A stretch of DNA of 64,000 bases from Cryomorpha sp963741985 (GTDB taxonomy: Bacteria; Bacteroidota; Bacteroidia; Flavobacteriales_D; Cryomorphaceae), in the NCBI GenBank assembly GCA_963741985.1, contig CAVUKD010000002.1, positions 1,364,001 through 1,428,000 on the forward strand. Direction: 5' to 3'. Each line of letters starts with the position of its first letter. Positions within the stretch are counted from its first letter, which is position 1. Positions 18,208 through 25,812 of this stretch are shown piece after piece. The notes beneath the pieces are model-generated. The model saw only the letters and a list, made by a program, of their open reading frames with translations, did not search any database and had not been told where the DNA came from. The position numbers and the translations under genes were made by a program.

Positions 18208-20730
18208 TCAATTTCTTGGGATTTCTGCTGCCGATAATATTAAACGAAGATTATGCTTGTCGGGTGAAATTAATTCCTCATCAAAAATCCACCTTTCAAT
18301 ATTTGTATAGACTGGATTACCACCTATATTCTTGTTCTCCTTAACCCTTCTCAAGAAGGCTCCAAGTTGTTTGGAATCACTATGATTTTCTGAATACAGT
18401 TCTTGAAGTACATTCCGCCAGAAATCGAGTTCCTTGTAGCTTTCCCCTACAACTGGGTCTCTTCTCGATATCTCTCTATAGGCGGCTCTGTCTTTAACAT
18501 ATTTGAAAATTACATCACCAGTCCGAAACTGGTCTGCACTTTTCTTAAATACCTTCATTTTGCCTTGATCATCTTCCGATAGGCATAGGATTGTGCTCCT
18601 CTTGTTCAGGAACATAAAGTCACCATTTTCAAAATTCAAAACATCACAATTTACTTTCCATGTTGTAGAACTATCGTGACTTGATAAATAACCCTTGTAT
18701 TGAAATTGATATATAAATGCAATTTCCTCCTCTGATTGCTCAAAGTCAGTTATTTTGTTACTAAAAAGCAGAAACCGATCAATTTCAGATTCAATATCTT
18801 CTTCTGATTCAATTCTCAATGATTGGTCTATGTCAATACCTTTTGGAATTCTATCATAAAAATAACCACCTTCAATTCTACGTCTCAGGTAATTATATGT
18901 GAGGGATGCTTCATTTCGCCAACATTTCAATTCAATTTCAGGAATAAAAAATTTGCTGACGCTATTTATTAAGTAATTACTACGATACTCGTCAAAAGGG
19001 TAGCCAGTGAAAATAATGCTCTCACTCTTTTCGTTTGGCGTATTTGGACTCTCAAAGTCTAATGGTATAGTGAAGGCTTCGTCCAGATCAGTAGGGACTA
19101 CGATCGAAAAAATATTGCCCTCTAATTCTAAATTCTTGCTATTCTCACTAAATGTTTCTGCTTCCGCAATTGTCTCGTGGAAATCATCTGCAACCTCTTT
19201 TGGCAAATGATCTACTACTGACTCTATATCGCCCTTAAAAACACCTATCAACCTTTTTACACTTTCACTTGAACTCTGCGAGTTTTTCAGAGCATAAAGA
19301 GCAGGAAACAAATTCCTGTAAAAAGACTTTTGTAAAATCTCAAATTCCTCCAATTCCCTTATTTGCTTTAATACTTTTGGAGCAAGGATATCTAACGCAC
19401 CACCTTGGTAAGATTGAATATTTATAACTTGACTTTCATATCGCATTGACTGATTCCAAAGCTCTTGATCAATGAAAACATCTTCTGTCCATGGGATTTC
19501 GTTTCCAGAAATTGGATTGAGATAGAAAAATGCTCCATCTTTATTCTCATGATACTCGAAATCCTCGGACATTTCGGAATCCAACGCCTTTAATGTGCTC
19601 AATTTTTTCTTATTCCAATTTAGGCGAAAGAATCTATCATTTTCTTGAAATAGATTTTTATAGAAAACTGTATCCTGAGTTTTGATAACATTTCTGTCTG
19701 AAAAAACAATAACAGGGATGTCCTTTTCCAAGAAAAACTTAACCGTTTTTGGATATTCAATCAGTTGCGAAATATCATTGATAACTACAGCTCGAATATC
19801 GCTATGAAGATCTTCAATCAAACCAGGGTAATTGTCACCTAATATCTTGAGTTGTGGTATGATTTCGATGTGATCATCTATGAAATCCGAGAACAATCGA
19901 TCAAACTTCTGTGTAATCTGGTCATGAGTTTTATACAAATCAACCAATTCGTTGATTTTATCCTTAACCTCTTCAAAGGTTTCTTTATTTAATGCCTTTT
20001 CCAGAAGTTGAATGAACTTAGCCTCACCTATTTCAACGCCTCTATTCTCGTCAATTTTATACCGCTTGAGGTCAGGTGTAATTATTAGGTTTTCACCCTC
20101 AGGAAAAACTCTTTGAAGCTTCTCTCCATAGATTTCAACCGTTTCTAAAAAGTCATGAAACTTTTTTACTTGGCCTCTGCCAGCAACTAATAGAATCTTC
20201 GATTTTAAGTTGTGTTGATTAATAATGACTTCATCATTTGGATAAAGTATCTTGGAAATTGGGTTTCGATTCTTTTTCGCTTCTTTTCTAGCGGTTTTAT
20301 ACTTCTTAAGCAAATTTAATACTCTGTTAGGGTTTACAAGACTTAATTGCATCCTAAGTCTATCGTTAAGTTGTAGCCCGCCTTGATCTTTAAACTTCAA
20401 AGAAACTGATCCATTTTGTATTCGTTCGATTTGAGCAACACAACCATATATTAACACTTTATCCCCAGCCTTAAGTGCGATTCCATCATCTCCAATATTA
20501 ATGTAGTCCTCGAGATAATAGTTTGTTAGAATGGAAATAGAGGTCCATAGAGCAGCAGCTTTTTTTTCAGGGAAACAGAAAACAAAAGGTTCTTTCGGAC
20601 ACTTTTTAGCATTAAGCATACTACAATACTCCAATGAAATACCACCAGTAAGTTTCAAAATTGGACTAAAACTATAATCACCAAGTTGGAGATAGTATTT
20701 TTTTGAAAGCTCTTCGAGTAACTTGATCAT
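18208..20730 (-). CDS. drmE: DrmE, class 2 DISARM protein
   Basis: 840 residues in the uninterrupted frame. It begins MIKLLEELSKKYYLQLGDYS and has LLVAGRGQVKKFHDF near residue 180, VVINDISQLIEYP near 312 and a polar C-terminal part. It has no clear catalytic motif and no signal peptide. Length, position between a C5 cytosine methylase and drmA/drmB, and general sequence character fit DrmE, the class 2-specific DISARM component of unknown biochemistry. Its start overlaps the end of drmMII by 4 bp (ATGA). The true C-terminus may lie at 17972 if two apparent frameshifts are corrected. The identity rests more on context than on motifs. Confidence 0.75.
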   Translation of the reverse strand: MIKLLEELSKKYYLQLGDYSFSPILKLTGGISLEYCSMLNAKKCPKEPFVFCFPEKKAAALWTSISILTNYYLEDYINIGDDGIALKAGDKVLIYGCVAQIERIQNGSVSLKFKDQGGLQLNDRLRMQLSLVNPNRVLNLLKKYKTARKEAKKNRNPISKILYPNDEVIINQHNLKSKILLVAGRGQVKKFHDFLETVEIYGEKLQRVFPEGENLIITPDLKRYKIDENRGVEIGEAKFIQLLEKALNKETFEEVKDKINELVDLYKTHDQITQKFDRLFSDFIDDHIEIIPQLKILGDNYPGLIEDLHSDIRAVVINDISQLIEYPKTVKFFLEKDIPVIVFSDRNVIKTQDTVFYKNLFQENDRFFRLNWNKKKLSTLKALDSEMSEDFEYHENKDGAFFYLNPISGNEIPWTEDVFIDQELWNQSMRYESQVINIQSYQGGALDILAPKVLKQIRELEEFEILQKSFYRNLFPALYALKNSQSSSESVKRLIGVFKGDIESVVDHLPKEVADDFHETIAEAETFSENSKNLELEGNIFSIVVPTDLDEAFTIPLDFESPNTPNEKSESIIFTGYPFDEYRSNYLINSVSKFFIPEIELKCWRNEASLTYNYLRRRIEGGYFYDRIPKGIDIDQSLRIESEEDIESEIDRFLLFSNKITDFEQSEEEIAFIYQFQYKGYLSSHDSSTTWKVNCDVLNFENGDFMFLNKRSTILCLSEDDQGKMKVFKKSADQFRTGDVIFKYVKDRAAYREISRRDPVVGESYKELDFWRNVLQELYSENHSDSKQLGAFLRRVKENKNIGGNPVYTNIERWIFDEELISPDKHNLRLILSAAEIPRN

Positions 20731-22274
20731 TGCACTTTTATGATTTGCTGAACTATTTCCGCAATTTGAAAAGCCAAATATGGAGGCACGGCATTCCCAA
20801 CCTGATGAAACTGCTGCGTCCGACTCCCTCTGAACAAATAATTATCAGGAAAAGTCTGAATGCGAGCTGCCTCACGCACTGTTAATGACCGACACTGCTT
20901 AGGATCATAATGAATAAAGTAATGTCCATCCTTCGATATATGACTCGTAATTGTCGTTGCGGGGCGATCTTTCAGTTGAACTCTAAATCGATCATTGAAT
21001 TTTCCTGAAGCCACGTTTGCATGATCTGGAACTAAATCTTTACTGTGGTGAGCATAATCATCTAATCTGGGGAATCTATCGTTTTTTTCAACGTATAAAC
21101 TGGCGAACAGATAACGCATTAAATCTTGAGTTAAATGCGCTCTAGACTCGTGATTAGCGAGTCCTTTCAAATTTTGATCGACGTACCAGTCATGAAGTGG
21201 ATGGCGCTTAGAAATTGAATTCTTGGTTTTTACATACTCTCCACCTACACCTCCCTTTATAAATTTCGGACCGTTGCTGAGACCATTTAAATTTAAATCA
21301 CCCCATTTTCTAATATTCCTAATATACTTGCCAATATATTTCTCCCAATTTTGATCCGAATCTTCAAGGTTTTGGTAAACTCTTTTTGGTCTCCCGTTTT
21401 CGTATTTATCCGATTTATGATATGCTACAAACTCCCGGCTCAGACCACTTCTCAATTCTGGTAATTCACCTATTACAGAGTCAAGAGTCACATCTTTCTT
21501 CTTTTTTATGTATTTCCCACGATGTTTAAAATCAGACCTTATACCTAAAAGTATTACTCTATGTCGCTTTTGTGGTACACCAAATTCTTCGGCCCTTATT
21601 AAGAAGTCTTTATCTTCTTGCACAGGTTTAACAAACGAATGGATTTTATATCTACCGCGAATTTTTAAATCTTTCTTCATCCAGTCAAAGACTTTTTCAT
21701 CTTCAACTTTGGCAGATAGCAGTCCTTGAACGTTCTCCATCACGAAAATAGCGGGCTGGTGCTTTTCTATAATTCTTAGATATTCTTGATACAAATAAAC
21801 TCTATGGTCTCCCTTGTCTATGCCACCCACTCTGGACCTACCTACATTTGAATAGGCCTGACATGGCGGGCCACCAATTAAGACCCAATTTTTATTATTA
21901 CCAAGTTGATCTGCTATCAATTTATCAACGACCTCTTCAGGCCATTCCTTGGCGCCGAGCTCAATAAGTCGCGCTTCCTTCCGTGCTATTTTCCCTTCGT
22001 GATATTTATTTAATGTCTCTTCAATTAATTCTTCTCTCTTTGTAAGATTTGCTTCTTTATAGGCTTGATAGTATTCTTTTGGAATCGGTTTTCCATTCTT
22101 TTCAAATTGTCTATAAAAGCTCCTCCATGTGAGTGTCTTATGAGCATTTTCATCTTTTTCAATTGAAAGTTTAATGTCAAATATTGATTCCGCTTTGTTA
22201 TTTTTTAAAGACATAAAACCTTCACCGAGCCCACCAGGCCCAGCAAATAGATCAATGATTGGAATTTTACTCAT
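20727..22274 (-). CDS. drmMII: DrmMII, DISARM C5-cytosine DNA methyltransferase
   Basis: 515 residues. C5-methyltransferase motifs are complete: motif I IDLFAGPGGLGEGF near residue 6, motif IV GGPPCQAYSNVGRS with the catalytic Cys near 138, motif VI VMENVQG near 178, motif VIII QKRHRVILLGIR near 235, a target-recognition region of ~180 residues, motif IX RPATTITSH near 433 and motif X GNAVPPYLAFQ near 494. It transfers a methyl group from S-adenosylmethionine to cytosine and, in class 2 DISARM, marks host DNA as self. The target site cannot be read from the sequence. It lies 53 bp after the mrr-like gene and overlaps drmE by 4 bp. Confidence 0.92.
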   Translation of the reverse strand: MSKIPIIDLFAGPGGLGEGFMSLKNNKAESIFDIKLSIEKDENAHKTLTWRSFYRQFEKNGKPIPKEYYQAYKEANLTKREELIEETLNKYHEGKIARKEARLIELGAKEWPEEVVDKLIADQLGNNKNWVLIGGPPCQAYSNVGRSRVGGIDKGDHRVYLYQEYLRIIEKHQPAIFVMENVQGLLSAKVEDEKVFDWMKKDLKIRGRYKIHSFVKPVQEDKDFLIRAEEFGVPQKRHRVILLGIRSDFKHRGKYIKKKKDVTLDSVIGELPELRSGLSREFVAYHKSDKYENGRPKRVYQNLEDSDQNWEKYIGKYIRNIRKWGDLNLNGLSNGPKFIKGGVGGEYVKTKNSISKRHPLHDWYVDQNLKGLANHESRAHLTQDLMRYLFASLYVEKNDRFPRLDDYAHHSKDLVPDHANVASGKFNDRFRVQLKDRPATTITSHISKDGHYFIHYDPKQCRSLTVREAARIQTFPDNYLFRGSRTQQFHQVGNAVPPYLAFQIAEIVQQIIKVQ

Positions 22275-22327
22275 GGCTTTTTAACAATTCTGTGGGCTAT
22301 ATATCTATTCAATATTATCTTTTGTGA

Positions 22328-23194
22328 TCATAGCATTTTAAACCAATCCCTTTTAAGATTAACTTTTTCTACGAGTTCAATTTCAATACCGAGTCTCAAT
22401 TCTTTTAATTTTTCAGCTAGGTCATTGCCGTCCATTAAGTCTATTGGTGGCGCTCCATCACGTGAAGCTTCTCGTTTCGCTTCTCTTGTAAAATTACCGG
22501 TGGTTATAATTAATCCTTTGTCTGCGCGCCCAACCATTGCTCCCCTAAAGTCGCGGACAATTGAAGGTGAAACACTTCCTTTGTACCTTTTGGCTTGAAA
22601 AATGACGTGGAAAGAAAGAACTCCACCAAGCCTTAACATACCTTTTCCATCGATTCCACCGTCATTGGTCTGTCCGGTAACTTCGACATTTTGAAAACCT
22701 AATTCTCTGAGAAGTCTTTGGCATAATCTCTCAAAAGCACTTGGACTAATGGCTTGTAACTCTTCAATTATTTGTTCTTGCCATGTGAATTTTTGAATTT
22801 CTTCATCACCTTCCTGCTCTTCAGTAATTTCTGTCGTTTTTGTTTTTACCTTTAATATTCTTTCTTGTTTTCCTTCAAAAGCAATTTTCCGTTTTACAGT
22901 CTCTTTGTTTACTGATTTAGTTTTTAATCCAGATTCTGTTAGCGCCCATACACCTCGAGAAGAGTTTTCTAAAAGTCCGAATCGTTTTAGGTAATTTCTT
23001 GCCCAAGCAAGTCTATATGAGAATTTGCTCGTATTACCTCGATGAATTTCATTCACTTGATCATCTTTCAGATCTAAAATCATCGCAACCTCTTCTTCTA
23101 TCTCTGAAATAGAACCGGAACCGCCAAGATTGATTAATGCCAATAAAACTGGATTGAAAAGATCGTCATACTTGTAATTAAAAAGTTCTTCCAT
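22328..23194 (-). CDS. Mrr-family restriction endonuclease
   Basis: 288 residues from the ATG at 23194. A TTG at 23221, nine codons earlier and with a strong AAGGAGAG before it, is the alternative start. The N-terminal winged-helix Mrr_N part spans about 1-95, a charged linker follows, and the Mrr_cat domain covers about 150-260. The nuclease core reads AFERLCQRLLRELGF, then NDGGIDGKG with the catalytic Asp and IFQAKRYKG with the Q-x-K, and later RGAMVGRADKGLIITTG. Mrr enzymes cut modified DNA. As the probable first gene of the operon it stands before a cytosine methylase, so its specificity must spare DrmMII-methylated sites or be controlled. It may be an accessory gene joined to DISARM. Confidence 0.88.
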   Translation of the reverse strand: MEELFNYKYDDLFNPVLLALINLGGSGSISEIEEEVAMILDLKDDQVNEIHRGNTSKFSYRLAWARNYLKRFGLLENSSRGVWALTESGLKTKSVNKETVKRKIAFEGKQERILKVKTKTTEITEEQEGDEEIQKFTWQEQIIEELQAISPSAFERLCQRLLRELGFQNVEVTGQTNDGGIDGKGMLRLGGVLSFHVIFQAKRYKGSVSPSIVRDFRGAMVGRADKGLIITTGNFTREAKREASRDGAPPIDLMDGNDLAEKLKELRLGIEIELVEKVNLKRDWFKML

Positions 23195-23249
23195 TTTTTG
23201 ATTGTAAAAAGCAAAAATCAAAACACTCTCCTTGGTAGCTCATGCTTAA

Positions 23250-23273
23250 TGTATATCATGCTCGTTATATACA
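23250..23273. promoter_or_regulatory. Palindromic operator-like site upstream of the defence operon
   Basis: A perfect inverted repeat with arms TGTATAT and ATATACA around a 10 bp centre lies about 30 bp upstream of the TTG and 56 bp upstream of the ATG of the mrr-like gene. Its size and position suit binding of a dimeric repressor. No regulator gene is adjacent, so the binding protein is unknown. Confidence 0.45.
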
Positions 23274-24524
23274 CTGCCAAAGTAATCAACCAACTCGACA
23301 AAAGCAATTAACAATCAGATGATCAAACCACATCGGTTTCCAAAAAAGAAGTAACCGGTAGGGGCTGCCCATCTGATTGTCGGCATCCTATCAATTCTTC
23401 CCTCAATATAGCGGCATTAAGGTACAAACTCCAACTCTAAATCCGTCATAAAGCTCTAGCCATCCCCCATAATTATCTACTTAGTCCACCAAAACAACCA
23501 CCCGATGGCCCACCTAAAACACTAAAATAACCAATTAAGAACCTTCACTTTCTCTACCTACCCAGTTTTTCCGCCACAACACCCCACCCCATCCCCCCAA
23601 AATCCAAAATTCCTTGTCGACATTTTTCATTTTTCGACACAGTGAGCGCGCTTACCCTGTCGAAGATTACCTTTTCTCGGCACAAAAACGAAAAGTATCA
23701 GTCGAAAATCGAAATGACCTGTTGGATGACTTCGGCGCTTTGGCACAAAGACCCATAAAAATGACCAAAAAAGGGGAGGAGATGATAAAATGGGAGGTGG
23801 CCATGTGTGTTGAATCCGGAATATCGACACAGTGGCCGCGTCATTCCGTCACATTACCGGGCGTAGTGAGTCGACATTTTGAAATGATCAGCACAAAATC
23901 CGCAAGAACGTGTCGGATATTTTGAAATGTCGACACGAAAATCAGAGTCTTGTGTCGAAAATCGGCTTTTGTGGGGGTGATTTTTCCGGATTTTGGATGA
24001 AATGGGGTCGGTTTTGGGTCGATTTTGGGGCTGAAAATTGCCGCTTGCATCCAATTCCTGGTCGCTTGGTAAAATAAAATGTGGTCAAAATGCATTTTTT
24101 TTGAAAATAATTTCTCGACTTTTTGTGAGTTTGGCACGATCAGTGTACTGACTGTCAGGTACTTGTAATCCTAATTTTGAGTGGGTGGGGGAAAAATGGG
24201 TAAATTGAAATACTGGAATCATACGTGTGTTATTTATTTGACAGGCAGTTGATTAGCGAAATCTCAGATTTTTCGCGGTTTTTGGTAGGTAATTGTCAAA
24301 AAAACACTAAGTAGGCGCGGTATAATTGGCACATGATCAGATCTATGGGGTTATTCTTGTAAACCCAAAACCTTTAGTTGGATGCATTTTTCAATACCGA
24401 ATCGAAACATTTTGCTCCCGACTCCCTTTTTTTTTGCCGAAAGGCGAACCCGAATTTGTAACCCAATGAGAGTCAGCGCCGTTTGAAGACCCAAACCGAG
24501 GAAGAAACGCTTCCGAGGGGTTGC
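23274..24524. other. Non-coding ~1.25 kb right flank of the defence island
   Basis: No convincing gene was found. Frames of about 100 codons (for example 23614-23925) lack domain-like composition. The stretch contains the 30 bp palindrome at 23634-23663, a related half-copy near 23822, repeated GTCGAAAATCG-like words and several T and A runs. No integrase, tRNA or direct repeat of the thiL end was seen. Confidence 0.5.
23634..23663. repeat. 30 bp near-perfect palindrome
   Basis: The ends TCGACA and TGTCGA enclose a central AGCGCGCT, and the arms mismatch at only a few positions. The left part (TCGACACAGTG) recurs near 23823. It resembles dispersed palindromic repeats and is not followed by a T-run. 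Confidence 0.6.
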
Positions 24525-25169
24525 ATGTCAAAATTTTCAAAAATCATGAAAAGACAGATTAAAACCGGCCTGAGCGGATTGAATGCCGCCGCGCTGGTAA
24601 CAAAAACAAACAACATCGTTGCGGCGATGACGGGAAACGCAAGTTTTCCAACACCTACTCCGGATTTGACGGCTATCACGGCTGCGAATACGGAGCTCAA
24701 AGACGCGGTAGAGGCCTCCGTCTTTGGAGACAAGCGCTCGATCCAGGAAAGGGATCAAAAACAAGCAATCGTATTGGATTTGGTACGTCAGCTTGCAGTA
24801 TATGTAACATTGATTGGGAATGGCGACGGGACGATCTTATCCAGCTCCGGATTTGAATTGCGTCGACTGCCCGAACCGATGCCACCGTTGTTAAGGCCAC
24901 TTAGTTTTGTAGCTAACCGCGGTATGCATGAAGGAACTGCGGATCTGGAATGGAAAAGCGTGCGCGGTTCTCAGTCTTACATAGTAGAAGTATCAACAAG
25001 TGATCCGACCGTGGGTACCGGCAACTGGACAACAGCTGCCATAACCACCAAGGTGAAACTGCGAATAGAAAACCTCACGAAGGGAACCTACTACTGGTAC
25101 CGTGTGATGGCGGTGGGCCGTAATAGCACCAGCGCGTACAGCGATGTGAGTTTGCTTTTTGCAGCGTAA
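24525..25169 (+). CDS. Fibronectin type III domain protein
   Basis: 214 residues from the ATG at 24525, chosen over an upstream TTG at 24483 because GAGGGG lies just before it. The first half (to about 120) is helical without a recognised domain and has no signal peptide. The C-terminal half is one Fn3 module, with ADLEWKSVRGSQSYIVEVS, TKVKLRIENLTKGTYYWYRV and a closing strand. Similar short proteins occur in several Bacteroidota with unknown role. It is transcribed away from the defence island and is followed by a clear terminator, so it is a single-gene unit. Confidence 0.7.
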   Translation: MSKFSKIMKRQIKTGLSGLNAAALVTKTNNIVAAMTGNASFPTPTPDLTAITAANTELKDAVEASVFGDKRSIQERDQKQAIVLDLVRQLAVYVTLIGNGDGTILSSSGFELRRLPEPMPPLLRPLSFVANRGMHEGTADLEWKSVRGSQSYIVEVSTSDPTVGTGNWTTAAITTKVKLRIENLTKGTYYWYRVMAVGRNSTSAYSDVSLLFAA

Positions 25170-25260
25170 CGCTTCATGAGATAGGGTTCAAGCCTCGTTT
25201 ACAACCCAAATCCCCGTAAGCTCTTGGAACTTATCCTACTTTTTAACTAGCTTTTATACT

Positions 25261-25290
25261 CCCCGTTCCTGCAAGGACGGGGATTTTTTA
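25261..25290 (+). terminator. Rho-independent terminator after the Fn3 gene
   Basis: CCCCGT and ACGGGG arms with an inner CCTGCAAGG form a strong hairpin followed by six T. It lies ~90 bp after the Fn3 stop. Confidence 0.8.
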
Positions 25291-25452
25291 TTGGGTTGGG
25301 TTTTTAGTTTTTGGCGCTTGGCTTTTGGTTTGTGACGTGCACCGCAGTCATGCTTAACTTGTTTCAGTGTCCTTTCCGTTAGCCAGGATGGTCATAAGTT
25401 CTTAATTGCGCATACCAGGATGTACAGTAATGACATCCTCCCCACGACCCCC

Positions 25453-25479
25453 TAAAAAAAAATCCGCTCAACGCGGATT
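25453..25479 (-). terminator. Rho-independent terminator after the small lipoprotein gene
   Basis: Read on the minus strand, AATCCGC and GCGGATT form a 7 bp stem with a 5-base loop followed by a run of T (A-run at 25454-25462 on the plus strand). Confidence 0.8.
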
Positions 25480-25510
25480 CTTAAAATATGCTAACTCTCA
25501 AAAGAGGGAT

Positions 25511-25759
25511 TTACTTTTTGATTTTATTGGTGTTGATGCCTTCATCTTCATCGTCGCCATCATCATTGATTTGCATCGGGGTGGGGTCGATATATACTGC
25601 ATTTTGATCATCCTGAAGATGGTCTGAAGACTGAACACCTTCTATAGGCAATGCTTTTGCATCGTGCGTTTCAGTTGGTGATTCAACCTCTTCTTTGGTA
25701 CAAGAAGTCAAGCCAATTACGAAAACCAGAAGGGATGATATGTAGAGAAATCTCTTCAT
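25511..25759 (-). CDS. Small lipoprotein
   Basis: 82 residues. It has a lipoprotein signal, MKRFLYISSLLVFVIGLTSC, with the lipobox cysteine at residue 20. The mature part is short and very acidic (DDGDDEDEG) and ends in NTNKIKK. It is likely lipid-anchored in the periplasm or outer membrane. It lies ~50 bp downstream of the propeller kinase gene on the same strand and has its own terminator, so it may be the last gene of that transcript. No domain is recognised. Confidence 0.6.
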   Translation of the reverse strand: MKRFLYISSLLVFVIGLTSCTKEEVESPTETHDAKALPIEGVQSSDHLQDDQNAVYIDPTPMQINDDGDDEDEGINTNKIKK

Positions 25760-25812
25760 TAGTTAAGCCAATGAATCGTAAATGTACAAAACGGAATGCA
25801 AGTTTCCAACTA

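Noticed and set aside
10664..23194. drmC or drmD hidden in the DISARM operon
   Set aside because: No HxK phospholipase D motif pair and no SNF2-type helicase were found in any frame between the genes; the only extra helicase is of the UvrD-like type with a NERD domain.
23614..23925. 103-codon ORF in the right flank of the island
   Set aside because: It runs through the palindromic repeats and its product looks like translated repeat DNA.
8600..24500. Prophage or integrative element with its own integrase
   Set aside because: No integrase, transposase, phage structural gene or tRNA was found in the segment; the mobility mechanism remains open.
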